In this document: positions 33,536-43,350 of the stretch, piece by piece
Numbering within the stretch: position 1 is the first letter of the stretch
Layout: each line of letters begins with the position of its first letter
Assembly: GCF_042679565.1 (NCBI RefSeq)
Contig: NZ_JBHTMY010000002.1
Location: 868,001-932,000, forward strand
Reading direction: 5' to 3'
Length of the DNA: 64,000 bases
Source: Namhaeicola litoreus
GTDB taxonomy: Bacteria > Bacteroidota > Bacteroidia > Flavobacteriales > Flavobacteriaceae
The notes under the pieces: generated by a model
The model's database searches: none
What the model saw: only the letters and a program-made list of their open reading frames with translations
What the model was told of the DNA's origin: nothing
Translations under genes and position numbers: made by a program

Positions 33536-35116
33536 ATGATAAAATTAGCACGAAATTATGGTTTAATCTGCTTTCTATTTGCTTTGCCTTTATTGGGTTT
33601 AAGCCAAAAAAAACCCAACATATTGGTGATTTGGGGAGACGATATTGGTTGGCAGAACGTGAGCGCCTATGGTATGGGAACCATGGGATACACAACACCT
33701 AACATTGACAAAATAGGAAACGACGGGATCCGGTTTACCGATCATTATGCACAACCCAGTTGTACTGCGGGTAGAGCATCTTTTATCACAGGGCAATATC
33801 CCATAAGAAGTGGGATGACCACTGTGGGTCAGCCCGGAGATGCACTCGGTTTACAAGCCGCATCACCTAGTTTGGCGGAAGTATTGAAAGCTCAGGGATA
33901 CGCTACCGGTCATTTTGGTAAAAACCACCTAGGAGACCGCAACGAACATTTGCCTACTGCACATGGATTTGATGAATTTTACGGGAATTTGTATCACCTA
34001 AATACACAGGAAGAATCTGAACAGCGCGACTATCAGAACTTTGCCAAAGAATATTCCGGAAATCTAGAAGGCTATGAAGAAAAATTTGGAACACGTGGTG
34101 TGATCCACTCATTTGCTACTGATAAAATAGATAACACAGAAGATCCTCGATTTGGTAAAGTAGGGAAACAAAGAATTGAAGATACGGGGCCATTAACCCA
34201 GGAACGCATGAAAAATTTCGATGCTGGAGAAGTTATCCCGAAAGCAACTGATTTTATGAAGCGTGCTAAGGCGGATGGCAAACCTTTCTTTGTCTGGTTG
34301 AACACCTCCAGAATGCATTTATACACACGCTTAAATGATGAATGGAGATATGCGGCCGAAAAGTATAGCTCTGAAGCCGATATCCACGGTAGTGGGATGC
34401 TACAGCACGACCATGATATAGGAATAGTTCAGGAGTTTTTGAAAGCCAATGGATTGGATCAAAATACCATCATCTGGTATTCTACAGATAATGGTCCGGA
34501 GCACAATTCCTGGCCACATGGGGGTACTACCCCTTTCCGTGGAGAAAAAATGGGAACTACAGAAGGTGGAGTAAGAGTGATCAGTATGATAAAATGGCCT
34601 GGGGTCATTCAACCTGGACAGGTTAAAAATGGGATTCAGGCACATATGGATATGTTTACCTCTTTGGCTGCTGCCGCCGGTGTAGCCAATGTCGCGGAAA
34701 AGGTGATGAAAGATAAAAAACAATATATCGATGGGGTTAATAATTTGCCTTACTGGAAAGGAGAAACCGATAAATCTGCCCGAGACCTGTTATTCTATTA
34801 TTATGAAAGTAAACTCGCCGCGGTAAGAATGGGTCCTTGGAAATTCCATTTTATTTGGAAGGAGTCTTATTATAGCAATGCTGAACCACGAACAGTACCC
34901 TATATTTTTAACCTGCGGATGGATCCTTTTGAAAGCTATGCCACAGATGATGCTTATGGTCATTTAATGCAAAAAATGTCATGGTTAATAGCACCTATGA
35001 GTGAACAGATGAAATTTCATATCAAAACCTTGGTCGATTATCCCCCTGTTCAGGGTGGTAAAAGTTTTGATATGTCTAATGTGATTGAACAAGTGATGAG
35101 TAAGGGGCAACAATAA
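33536..35116 (+). CDS. S1-family sulfatase (secreted)
   Basis: A 526-residue type I sulfatase. The ATG at 33536 starts a signal peptide (ending LGLSQ); an upstream in-frame TTG at 33497 adds only 13 unlikely residues. Signatures: NILVIWGDDIGWQNVSAYG with the metal Asp pair, the formylglycine site C76-T-A-G-R in PSCTAGRASFITGQYPIRSG, GKNHLGD and the late YSTDNGPEHNSWPHGG. It hydrolyses sulfate esters in the periplasm after its Cys is oxidised to formylglycine. The motif is CxAxR, not the classical CxPxR. No maturation enzyme is visible in the window. It is a stand-alone gene ending in a terminator, and its glycan is not indicated. Confidence 0.9.
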   Translation: MIKLARNYGLICFLFALPLLGLSQKKPNILVIWGDDIGWQNVSAYGMGTMGYTTPNIDKIGNDGIRFTDHYAQPSCTAGRASFITGQYPIRSGMTTVGQPGDALGLQAASPSLAEVLKAQGYATGHFGKNHLGDRNEHLPTAHGFDEFYGNLYHLNTQEESEQRDYQNFAKEYSGNLEGYEEKFGTRGVIHSFATDKIDNTEDPRFGKVGKQRIEDTGPLTQERMKNFDAGEVIPKATDFMKRAKADGKPFFVWLNTSRMHLYTRLNDEWRYAAEKYSSEADIHGSGMLQHDHDIGIVQEFLKANGLDQNTIIWYSTDNGPEHNSWPHGGTTPFRGEKMGTTEGGVRVISMIKWPGVIQPGQVKNGIQAHMDMFTSLAAAAGVANVAEKVMKDKKQYIDGVNNLPYWKGETDKSARDLLFYYYESKLAAVRMGPWKFHFIWKESYYSNAEPRTVPYIFNLRMDPFESYATDDAYGHLMQKMSWLIAPMSEQMKFHIKTLVDYPPVQGGKSFDMSNVIEQVMSKGQQ

Positions 35117-35143
35117 GTTTCCTTATTTAAAAATATGAGATTA

Positions 35144-35178
35144 AAAAAAGCAGCTTTACTAGTAAAGTTGCTTTTTTG
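35144..35178 (+). terminator. Terminator after sulfatase gene
   Basis: AAAAAAGCAGCTTTA (35144-35158) pairs with TAAAGTTGCTTTTTT (35163-35177) with one G-U pair and a CTAG loop. Confidence 0.85.
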
Positions 35179-35253
35179 TTTTCGTAAGGATGAAGTTCAT
35201 TAAGTTTAGCCAAACGACTATGTGGTATTCATATTTTGATAAAGGTGAAACGA

Positions 35254-36291
35254 TTACTTACCCAATAAATCATGGATAAAATTCATTTTTTTAACTACCG
35301 GTTGGGTGATCACAAAAGGATATACATCCGGAATTCCCATAGATCTGTTGATACTGTTTACGGCAAAGGATAAAGGAACACAAGTACGAATAATTTCATT
35401 GAAATCTTTTAGTTCGTATGGGTCTAAAGAAGCTTTGGATTTCATATCTTTTAATACATCAGTTGGATCCATATGTAACCCGAAAAAATGTGCTGTCTCC
35501 ACCATATCCATGATGTGCAGATAATGTGCCCAAGTCTCAGCCCAATCTTCCCAAGGGTGTGAAGTTGCATATTTACTGATATAAGACATTTGCCAGTTTG
35601 CTGGCGCCCCTTGCTTGTAATAGGTTTTTAATGATTCACTGTAATTTTGTCGTTCATCCCCAAAGAGTTCCCTAAAAGATTGTAGTATAATGTCATTGCT
35701 ATAGACCAATCGATCCCAAAAGTAATGTCCTACTTCATGCCTTAAATGTCCTATCAAAGTGCGATAAGGTTCTAACATCAACATTCTCATTTGCTCTCGA
35801 AGAACAGAATCAGCTTCCTTCAAAAGTATGGTAATCACGCCATTGGCATGACCGGTCATGATCTTTGGGTTATTTTGTTTTGCGATAAAATCAAAACACA
35901 ATCCCTTTTCATCCCTCAATTTGCTCGGTAAAAGCAATCCAAGCTTTTGAAGCTGATAAATGAGACGGTGCTTCGCGATTTCTAAATTTTTCCATTTTGG
36001 AAAATTCTTTAGATCAGATAGATTTGGGATGGTACGGTTGAGCTGACAAGCACTGCAATAATCGTGCGTATCCTCTAGTTCCAAAAGCCAATTACACACA
36101 CCATACCCGTAGTTTTTACAATATTTATATGCAATTCCTTCCCTGTCTGAAATGAGAAACTCTCCGGTCGAATTAAATGTGAGCATTTTTCGGTCCGAGT
36201 CGCGATATCCTGATAGATGCCCGCAATTTTCACAGAAATGGCTTTCAAAAAATAAGGGATGATGACAATGTCCGCACTGAAATATTTTCAT
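35254..36291 (-). CDS. Zinc-ribbon putative metallopeptidase
   Basis: A 345-residue protein of the putative zinc-binding metallopeptidase family (Peptidase_Mx). The start is set at the ATG at 36291 (MKIFQCGHCHHPLFF) because the N-terminus then opens with a CxxC...CxxC zinc ribbon (CGHC, CENC), which fits the family; the longer frame to 36399 adds 36 residues without meaning. Two further Cys pairs follow (CKNYGYGVCNW and YCSACQLN). The catalytic-type motif is HEVGHYFW (HExxH) near residue 195 with a downstream Glu in LFGDERQNY. Members often sit in stand-alone genes and their substrate is not known. Confidence 0.8.
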   Translation of the reverse strand: MKIFQCGHCHHPLFFESHFCENCGHLSGYRDSDRKMLTFNSTGEFLISDREGIAYKYCKNYGYGVCNWLLELEDTHDYCSACQLNRTIPNLSDLKNFPKWKNLEIAKHRLIYQLQKLGLLLPSKLRDEKGLCFDFIAKQNNPKIMTGHANGVITILLKEADSVLREQMRMLMLEPYRTLIGHLRHEVGHYFWDRLVYSNDIILQSFRELFGDERQNYSESLKTYYKQGAPANWQMSYISKYATSHPWEDWAETWAHYLHIMDMVETAHFFGLHMDPTDVLKDMKSKASLDPYELKDFNEIIRTCVPLSFAVNSINRSMGIPDVYPFVITQPVVKKMNFIHDLLGK

Positions 36292-36635
36292 AAAGTGATG
36301 ATCAACATAAATACTGCAGAGGTAATGAATTATTTTGATAAACGATTTAATAAAATAGAACTGAGCATGAAAAATTATACTATGGCTAATGTCAAGCAAA
36401 GAGCATAGACCTTATCTAAAAAGAATCCAATTTTCTAAGTTTTTAAAAAAGTGTAATTGGCAAAACATTTTTATACCCATTTTCTGCACAGAATAGGGAA
36501 TTGGATGCGTCTCAAAAAGAGAAGAACCCTTCCTCAATTATTGATAATTAATACTTTACAGCAGGACGAATCTTTCTATTTCCTATATTTGTTATTAACG
36601 CATTCCAAAAAACACAAAAACCCAAGCCCAAACTG
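36292..36635. promoter_or_regulatory. Divergent intergenic region with one -7 box
   Basis: This 344-bp gap separates the metallopeptidase from the cyclase fusion. On the plus strand TATATTTG at 36584-36591 fits the -7 consensus 45 bp before the cyclase ATG; I find no -33 partner at the right distance. Otherwise I see only AT-rich sequence. Confidence 0.4.
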
Positions 36636-39245
36636 ATGCCACGGTCCCGCCAACTTGCTGCTATTATGTTTGCCGATATCGTCGGGTTTACTGCTTTAAT
36701 GCAGAATGATGAGGCACAAGCCTTAAGTCTCCGGCAAAAACTAAAAAGTAATTTAGAAAAAGAATTGCTTAAACAAGGAGGCAAAATTGTGAAATTTAGT
36801 GGGGATGGCGTCCTTTGCAGTTTTGATAGCGCCATAGCATCTGTGCATGTGGCGATCGCCTTGCAATTAGAAATGCTTGAGGATCCAATTGTGCCTGTAA
36901 GAATTGGAATTCATCAGGCAGATGTGATCTTTGAGGAAGGAGATGTGCATGGCGATGGAGTAAATATTGCTTCCAGGCTAGAATCATTGGCCTATCCGGG
37001 CAGCATTTTTATTTCGTCAAAAGTGTACGACGATATCAAGAACCAAAAAGAGATTCAAACGGTTTCTTTGGGGAAATATGTACTTAAAAATGTTTCTGAA
37101 CCCCTTGAAATATTCTGCATCAGCAATCCGGGTCTCGAGGTACCGGTTGGGAAAAAGTTGGAAGGAAAAGGAATTAAATATGTGGATGATAAGATCTCGA
37201 TCAAAAAAAGAACCCTTTTACTAAGAACAATTCTCGTTTTAGCTATCCTGGGTATTCTCGGCTATATCCTTGTTCCACCCATTCTTCAAAAGCAAAATGC
37301 AAGAAATAAGTTGTTACCCGTCATTCAAAAATCGATTGAAGAAAATTATAGGGTTCCAACAGAAATATTTGACTTGGGGCTTGAAGCGGAAAAATATATC
37401 CCAAATGATTCGACGCTGATAAAGCTTTGGCCAAGAATTGCGACAACGATGTCTATCGTGACCGAACCGCTTGGAGCAGAGGTGTTTTGGAAAGACTATG
37501 ATAAACCGGAAAATGAATGGAGATATGCTGGTGTCACACCTTTAACAGATATAAAGTTACCAAGGATTTATTTAAGGATTGAGATGAGAAAAGAGGGTTA
37601 CGAAACCATAGAATATGCGGGCCCTTCACCCCTAGCAAGCCTTCAAACAGCCATTGATAGCCTTAAGTTGGATGCGGTTGGCACCGTGCCCGAAAATATG
37701 GCCAGAATTCCAAAAAATGAAGCGAAAATGTATATTGTAGGTCTTGAACAGGAAGGCGGAAAGATGGTGGAGGAGTTTTTAATCGACAAATATGAAGTGA
37801 GCAACAAAGAATTCAAAGCATTTATCGATGCCGGTGGTTACTTAAATAAAGCCTACTGGCAGTTTCCCATGTATTTAGGTGATCAGGAAATTACCTTTGA
37901 GGCAGCCGTCAAAATGTTTGTAGATAAAACCGGGAGAACCGGTCCGGCTAACTGGGAAGCAGGAAGCTACCCTAATGGTGCCGAAAACCATCCTGTTACA
38001 GGAGTTTCTTGGTATGAAGCGGCTGCTTATGCTGCTTTTGTGAATAAACAACTTCCTACCGTATATCATTGGAGTATTGTGGCCGAAACCTCCAGGTCAG
38101 AATTTATTATTCCCTTGAGTAATTTCAATGGCAAATCGACAGTTCCGGTTGGTAGCTCGAAAGGATATAGCTATTTTGGTATTTATGACTTAGCAGGAAA
38201 TGCAAGAGAATGGTGTTTTAATGGAAGTAATCAGGCAGGACAGCGATACGTTTTGGGTGGCGGTTGGAATGATCCCACCTACAGTTTTAACGATAGTTAT
38301 ACGCAGTCTGCCTTTGACAGAAGTGTGGCGAACGGTTTTAGATGTATGAAAGAACTTCCAGGCGATACAAGTATGCTAGGACTTTTGGGTGAAATTGCTC
38401 CGTTATTTCGCGATTATAAACATGAAAAACCGGTAGATGACAAGACCTTCGCCTTATACCTCAATCAATTTAAATACGACAAAACACCACTTGAGTCTAG
38501 CGTGGAAAAAACAATAGAGTCAGATATAGCGAAAATTGAAAAAATTACTTTTGATGCAGCTTATAACAATGAAAGAATGCAAGCATGGATCTATTTGCCA
38601 AAAGATGTAGAACCCCCTTATCAAACCATCATATTTTATCCCGGATCAAATGCCATATATACAACCGAATTTGATCCTGAATCTCTTTGGTACATCGACT
38701 TTATTTTAAAAAGTGGCCGGGCTTTGGTGTACCCGATTTACAAGGGAACAAATGAAAGACATGACGAACTCAATTCTGATCTTCCAGATGAATCCGTGGT
38801 CTATAAAGATCACGTCATCATGTGGGGCAAAGATTTTAGTAGGACAGTCGATTATCTGGAAACCAGACCTGATATTCAAGCAGACAAGATTGGTTATCTC
38901 GGATGGAGTTGGGGAGGTTATATGGGAGGCATTATACCGGCAATCGAAAAAAGAGTCCAAGCTGTAGTATTAAATGTAGGAGGTATGGTGATGAACAAGT
39001 CTCTCCCTGAGGTTGACCAGTTAAATTATTTGCCAAGGGTAAAACAACCCATCCTTATGTTAAATGGGAAACATGACATGTTTTTCCCAATAGAAACGTC
39101 ACAGCAACCAATGTATGATTTTTTGGGGACAGCTGCTCAGGATAAAAAAAGAATTGTTTATGAAGCAGGCCATTTGGTGCCTCGAACTGATTTCGTCAAA
39201 GAAACATTGAGCTGGTATGATCAATACCTGGGGCCGGCGAAATAA
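36636..39245 (+). CDS. Adenylate cyclase-PEGA-SUMF1-hydrolase fusion
   Basis: An 869-residue four-part membrane protein. Residues 1-180 are a class III nucleotidyl cyclase with all catalytic positions: metal Asp14 and Asp57 (FADIVGFT, FSGDG), base-selecting Lys53 and Asp107, and transition-state Asn110/Arg114 (VNIASR). A single TM helix lies at about 191-216. A PEGA-like domain (about 265-330, VTEPLGAEVFW) follows, then a SUMF1/FGE-like domain (about 365-575, VSWYEAAAYAAFVNKQLPT, GGGWNDPTYSF, GFRC), then an alpha/beta-hydrolase (about 620-869) with nucleophile Ser758 in GWSWG. The SUMF1 part lacks the paired active-site Cys of true formylglycine-generating enzymes. Cyclase inside and sensing/hydrolase parts outside suggest a transmembrane sensor, which is inference. 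Confidence 0.85.
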   Translation: MPRSRQLAAIMFADIVGFTALMQNDEAQALSLRQKLKSNLEKELLKQGGKIVKFSGDGVLCSFDSAIASVHVAIALQLEMLEDPIVPVRIGIHQADVIFEEGDVHGDGVNIASRLESLAYPGSIFISSKVYDDIKNQKEIQTVSLGKYVLKNVSEPLEIFCISNPGLEVPVGKKLEGKGIKYVDDKISIKKRTLLLRTILVLAILGILGYILVPPILQKQNARNKLLPVIQKSIEENYRVPTEIFDLGLEAEKYIPNDSTLIKLWPRIATTMSIVTEPLGAEVFWKDYDKPENEWRYAGVTPLTDIKLPRIYLRIEMRKEGYETIEYAGPSPLASLQTAIDSLKLDAVGTVPENMARIPKNEAKMYIVGLEQEGGKMVEEFLIDKYEVSNKEFKAFIDAGGYLNKAYWQFPMYLGDQEITFEAAVKMFVDKTGRTGPANWEAGSYPNGAENHPVTGVSWYEAAAYAAFVNKQLPTVYHWSIVAETSRSEFIIPLSNFNGKSTVPVGSSKGYSYFGIYDLAGNAREWCFNGSNQAGQRYVLGGGWNDPTYSFNDSYTQSAFDRSVANGFRCMKELPGDTSMLGLLGEIAPLFRDYKHEKPVDDKTFALYLNQFKYDKTPLESSVEKTIESDIAKIEKITFDAAYNNERMQAWIYLPKDVEPPYQTIIFYPGSNAIYTTEFDPESLWYIDFILKSGRALVYPIYKGTNERHDELNSDLPDESVVYKDHVIMWGKDFSRTVDYLETRPDIQADKIGYLGWSWGGYMGGIIPAIEKRVQAVVLNVGGMVMNKSLPEVDQLNYLPRVKQPILMLNGKHDMFFPIETSQQPMYDFLGTAAQDKKRIVYEAGHLVPRTDFVKETLSWYDQYLGPAK

Positions 39246-39519
39246 ATGGTCTTTTACAAGAAATAAAAATCCTCTTTTTTATTATTTTTTCATCTCCGTA
39301 GCCTTCGCCCATCCATTTCTTATAGGATACCTCGATATATAAAAACAAGTAGTTTAGGCTGAAACTTTAAAAAGGGAGAAGAAAAAAAGCCTTTTTTTAG
39401 TACCGGGAAGAAAAGGATTTTTATAAATTTAGACTTTGTTTTTACATGAAGATACGCGATTTGTTTTTTGCTTGTTTTTGGTTGAAAACAAAGGCAGAAG
39501 CTAAACAAAATTTGAAGAG

Positions 39520-39783
39520 ATGAATAAGAAACATATACACGAGGCCATATTTTTGGTAGAAAAGAATAATAAACAATGGACACCTGAAGAATTTGTTGAA
39601 GCCATTGGCAATACCTGGGGTGATGACGTTCTTTTTGGTGCTTGCTCGGGAAATGCCTTCCCAAAAGAAAATGCACTCAGCTTTTTACTCAACCGCCAAA
39701 AAGTGGTGTTGTCAGAAGAAGGAAAAGTAGCCCTCCATCCTTCTATGCAAATTTGTAATGGTCACGAAGATTTTAAGGGCTGA
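39520..39783 (+). CDS. YecH-like DUF2492 protein
   Basis: An 87-residue protein of the YecH/DUF2492 family: HIHEAIFLVEKNNKQWTPEEFVEAIGNTWGDDVLFGACSG, then the late KVALHPSMQICNGHED. The conserved His, the Cys of ACSG and the Cys-Asn-x-His end suggest a small metal-binding site, as proposed for the family, but the function is unknown. It is a single gene. Confidence 0.75.
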   Translation: MNKKHIHEAIFLVEKNNKQWTPEEFVEAIGNTWGDDVLFGACSGNAFPKENALSFLLNRQKVVLSEEGKVALHPSMQICNGHEDFKG

Positions 39784-40003
39784 GAACCGCGTTGATGGCG
39801 TTAAGTCTCCCCATAAGATTGAAAGAGAAATTAAGGAGCCTACGTAAAAAATGCGGTGATGTTAAGTGAGGGATAAGAACGAATATTTTATTTCAAAGAG
39901 GATTCTTTCAAACTTTTTCAAAAAAACTTATTTTTAAAGTCTCGAACGCTTTCGGGTTCAACCCTAGATACCATAAATAGAACATAAATTTGAATCAAAC
40001 CTT

Positions 40004-40804
40004 ATGAAGAAAAAAGCGACACTATTGTTTGCAGTTTTTTTAGCCACAAGCATTTTTGCACACGAATACATTTTGATTGCCTATAATTTTATTGTGAAAG
40101 AGGGAGATAAGCTGGAACTTCACCTTTTTGTAGCAGATGGTTTTAACGTACAGATCGAAAGACCGGTTCAAAAATCACTAACCAGAAGGTTTGAGCTCAT
40201 CAGTGAAAAGGGTAAAACGGATTTACTTACCAATGCTAAGGAAGGCGCTTTGCCCATTTTGGAAATGGACGTCGACTTTAAAGGTTTGGGTCTCATTCAT
40301 ATGGAGCGGGATTATTCGCGAATCACCTTGCCCAACGATGAATTTATCACCTATTTGCAGGTAGACAATATTGAAAACATCAGCATTGATCAAACCAAAA
40401 AAGAACAGTCTGAAAGGTATTCTCGCTACATCAAGGCACTCATTCAGAGTAACCCAAAAAAGAATGATGAGATCTACAAAACGGTCGTCGGACATAATTT
40501 TGAAATTATCCTATTGCAGAATCCTTATGAATTAGGAATAGGGGACTGGATCCAAGCACAGGTATTCTTTATGGGCAAACCGCTCAAGAACAAAGTAATC
40601 ACGGCTAGAAACAGAACTGGAAATGAATCGGCTACATTTCAATATGCCAGAACAGATGAAAACGGCATTTGCTCCTTTAAGTTGGAAAGAGAAGGAGATT
40701 GGTTTGTTCACGCTACCCATATGATCCCTTCTCCTGACCAAAATGATACAGATTGGGAAAGTTTTTGGACTTCCTATAGTTTTGGATTAGCGGAGAAAGA
40801 TTGA
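40004..40804 (+). CDS. DUF4198 periplasmic protein
   Basis: A 266-residue protein with a signal peptide ending at IFAHEY, so the mature protein starts with His-Glu, as in many DUF4198 (NikM/CbiK-like periplasmic) proteins. The beta-sandwich pattern is DKLELHLFVADGF..., a central QVFFMGKPLKNKVITARNRTGNESATFQYARTDENGICSFKLEREGDWFVHATHM, the usual Ig-like repeat with DG and GxW motifs. The family is linked to metal uptake or handling at the periplasm; the ligand here is not known. Confidence 0.75.
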   Translation: MKKKATLLFAVFLATSIFAHEYILIAYNFIVKEGDKLELHLFVADGFNVQIERPVQKSLTRRFELISEKGKTDLLTNAKEGALPILEMDVDFKGLGLIHMERDYSRITLPNDEFITYLQVDNIENISIDQTKKEQSERYSRYIKALIQSNPKKNDEIYKTVVGHNFEIILLQNPYELGIGDWIQAQVFFMGKPLKNKVITARNRTGNESATFQYARTDENGICSFKLEREGDWFVHATHMIPSPDQNDTDWESFWTSYSFGLAEKD

Positions 40805-40968
40805 GTTATTTCCTGGTGAGTGTATTCAATTTGCAAATTGACCATAGCTCTTTCATACAGGTGTTTATGCCTTAGGATCGATATATTTAAGAATAAACAC
40901 TTATTTTTAGTAAGAGATGCTTTTAATTTGCTCCATCCAATTTCATTTGTAATAAAAAATCCTGCTCC

Positions 40969-42114
40969 ATGAAAAAATTTATCCTCGTCACGCTCTTTTA
41001 TTTAATTTTTGCTTGTGGCATTGCCCAATCCACTTACTTTCCGGATGAAATTTGGCTCCAAAAATCACCGGAAGAAATGAAGATGGATACCAAGTTGCTC
41101 GATAGCGCTGTGAAATTTGCCGTGACCCATGAAAATCAAGTTGAAAGAGATTTGCGTATTGCTATATTAAAATCTTTTGCCAGAGAGCCTGATTATAAAA
41201 TTCTAGGACCTACAAAAGAAAGAGGAGGACCTGCGGGACTTATCATTAAAAATGGTTACATCGTAGCACAATGGGGCGATATACATCGTGTTGATATGAC
41301 TTTTAGTGTTACGAAAAGTTTTCTTTCCACCACAGCTGGTTTGGCCTTAGACGACAAGCTCATCGGAAGTGTGCACGACAAATTGGGATATTATGTTTGG
41401 GATGGTACTTTTGAAGGGCAGCACAATTCGAAAATAACCTGGGAACATTTGTTGACCCAATCTTCCGATTGGAGCGGTACCTTGTTTGGGGTACATGACT
41501 GGGCCGACCGTCCGCCCAATGAAGGCGACATAGATGATTGGAAGAACAGGAAACTCAATGAACCTGGAACGGTATTTGAGTACAATGATGTGCGCGTCAA
41601 TCTTCTTGCCTATTCCTTGCTTCAGGTGTGGAGAAAACCTTTGCCCGTTGTCCTCAAAGAAAAAATTATGGACCCTATAGGTGCCTCAAGTACTTGGCGT
41701 TGGTACGGATATGAAAACTCTTTTGTGAATATGGATGGAATCATGACACAATCTGTAAGTGGAGGAGGTCATCACGGAGGGGGTGTTTTTATCAGTGCAA
41801 TAGACCAAGCCAGGTTCGGGCTTTTATTCTTGCGCAAAGGCAAATGGAAAAATGAGCAATTGCTCTCAGAAAAATGGATCGAAGCAGTGCACAAGCCCTC
41901 ATCTGCTAATAATGAGTATGGCTATATGTGGTGGATGAATACGAATAAAAAATGGGAAGAGGTATCTTCAGATCTTTATTATGCAGCTGGTTTTGGAGGC
42001 AATTATATCGTAGTAGATCAAAAGAATGATTTGGTTGTTGTGACCAGATGGATGGATAACAGTAAAATGGGAGAGTTTATGAAGTTGGTAGAGCGATCCG
42101 CAGCTAATAATTGA
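40969..42114 (+). CDS. Class C beta-lactamase-like serine hydrolase
   Basis: A 381-residue secreted protein (signal peptide ending GIAQ). The serine beta-lactamase/esterase fold is shown by the nucleophile motif S-V-T-K in FSVTKSFLSTTAGLALDD, the second motif around YNDVRVNLLAYSLLQ (Y-x-N replaced by Tyr-Asn-Asp), and a late SGGGHHGGGVFIS (H-x-G in place of K-T-G). Such proteins include esterases, D-amino-acid peptidases and EstB-like enzymes, so beta-lactam resistance should not be assumed. It is a single gene. Confidence 0.8.
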   Translation: MKKFILVTLFYLIFACGIAQSTYFPDEIWLQKSPEEMKMDTKLLDSAVKFAVTHENQVERDLRIAILKSFAREPDYKILGPTKERGGPAGLIIKNGYIVAQWGDIHRVDMTFSVTKSFLSTTAGLALDDKLIGSVHDKLGYYVWDGTFEGQHNSKITWEHLLTQSSDWSGTLFGVHDWADRPPNEGDIDDWKNRKLNEPGTVFEYNDVRVNLLAYSLLQVWRKPLPVVLKEKIMDPIGASSTWRWYGYENSFVNMDGIMTQSVSGGGHHGGGVFISAIDQARFGLLFLRKGKWKNEQLLSEKWIEAVHKPSSANNEYGYMWWMNTNKKWEEVSSDLYYAAGFGGNYIVVDQKNDLVVVTRWMDNSKMGEFMKLVERSAANN

Positions 42115-42224
42115 TCTATCCCTCAAACTGCAGTCAAAAGACCCTAAATAGACCATTTCCCTATCTGTTTATAAATAAAAACTTATTTTTATAGAGATAA
42201 CATTTAACATAAAACAATTCTAAT

Positions 42225-43037
42225 TTGATCATAGACGTTCATACACACATCAACAATTACCACGAAGACAGGGTTAAATCGATTGATGATTGCCTCAATC
42301 AACTCACAGAAACAATGTTGGCGAATAAGGTAGATTATGCGCTGGTATTGACCTCATATAAAGTCAATGAACACAGGCCTAGTACCAAACAGGTTGTGGA
42401 AGCCATAAAAGGAAGAAAGAATTTAGGCGTGGTTTCGGGAATTAGCTATTTACATTATAACCATAAAGATATTATTGAAATAAGCGATTATTTAGAAAAA
42501 GGGCATATCAAAGCCTTAAAATTATACCCTGGGTATGAACCTTTTTACCCAAATGACAGCAGACTTAAATTGGTATACGAAATGGCCATAGCCCATGATG
42601 TGCCTGTCATGTTCCATTCTGGGGATACTTATGCCCCTACAGGAAAGGTGAAATATTCACATCCGCTCCATATCGATGATTTAGCGGTTGATTTTCCTAA
42701 ATTGAAAATTGTGATATGCCATGTAGGTAATCCCTGGATCAAAGACTGTATGGAAGTGGTGTACAAAAACGAAAATGTATATGCAGATATTTCAGGTCTG
42801 GTTTTGGGTGATTTTAACGAGAAGTTTGAGAGATTTATGAAAAAGGAGATTGAAGAAATGATTACCTATGCCGGCGACCCAAAATATTTATTATATGGTA
42901 CAGATTGGCCTATATCCAATATGAAATCCTATTTGAAATTCATGGATCAACTCGATCTGGCAGACGATAAAAAGGAATTGATTCTTTGGAAAAATGCCGC
43001 TGAACTCTTCAAAATAGATGTTGAGCAGCTTCGATAA
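42225..43037 (+). CDS. TIM-barrel amidohydrolase (PF04909 type)
   Basis: A 270-residue amidohydrolase-2 family protein. The apparent start is TTG at 42225; no in-frame ATG precedes the essential HxH motif (DVHTHI) that begins at residue 4. All metal and catalytic positions are present: HTH, the middle MFHSGDT and VICHVGNPW His residues, and GTDWP with the catalytic Asp. Relatives decarboxylate or hydrolyse aromatic or lactone substrates. It has no signal peptide, so it is cytoplasmic, and stands alone. The substrate is unknown. Confidence 0.8.
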   Translation: MIIDVHTHINNYHEDRVKSIDDCLNQLTETMLANKVDYALVLTSYKVNEHRPSTKQVVEAIKGRKNLGVVSGISYLHYNHKDIIEISDYLEKGHIKALKLYPGYEPFYPNDSRLKLVYEMAIAHDVPVMFHSGDTYAPTGKVKYSHPLHIDDLAVDFPKLKIVICHVGNPWIKDCMEVVYKNENVYADISGLVLGDFNEKFERFMKKEIEEMITYAGDPKYLLYGTDWPISNMKSYLKFMDQLDLADDKKELILWKNAAELFKIDVEQLR

Positions 43038-43350
43038 AAATGAACTTTTGATCTACGGCAGAATAGATTTTTTTTGATCTTTAAGAAAAAGATAACCTGA
43101 AGCAACGTTGTCAATGTGCTATCTGGATAAAATAAATTGACCTCATCTCATCGGGTTAACAGTTACCGGTAGCTAAATACCTCATCTTCAAAGCAGCAGT
43201 AAATCGAGGAAGGCAGACCTCACCAAAGGCTTTTCAAACCTTACAAAATAAGGGCTGGAATATTTTTAATAGTTCACAATAATCCTTGATCCTATCCGTT
43301 TTAGACGACTAAAAAATTGATCAGGGACTTTCCCTCAAATAAAAATAACA
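43038..43350. other. Non-coding gap, nothing recognised
   Basis: A 313-bp gap between the amidohydrolase and the outer-membrane protein genes. I see no ORF, no inverted repeat with a T tract and no promoter pair that I would support. Confidence 0.5.

Noticed and set aside
36636..39245. Reading the SUMF1 domain as the maturase of the sulfatase at 33536
   Set aside because: The catalytic Cys positions of formylglycine-generating enzymes are not present in its C-terminal motif region.
39320..39676. 118-codon minus-strand ORF before and over the YecH-like gene
   Set aside because: Its composition is odd, with no recognisable fold, and it overlaps the better-supported DUF2492 gene.
40969..42114. 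Antibiotic resistance beta-lactamase
   Set aside because: Only the general serine-hydrolase fold is shown and the second and third motifs are not those of true class C enzymes.
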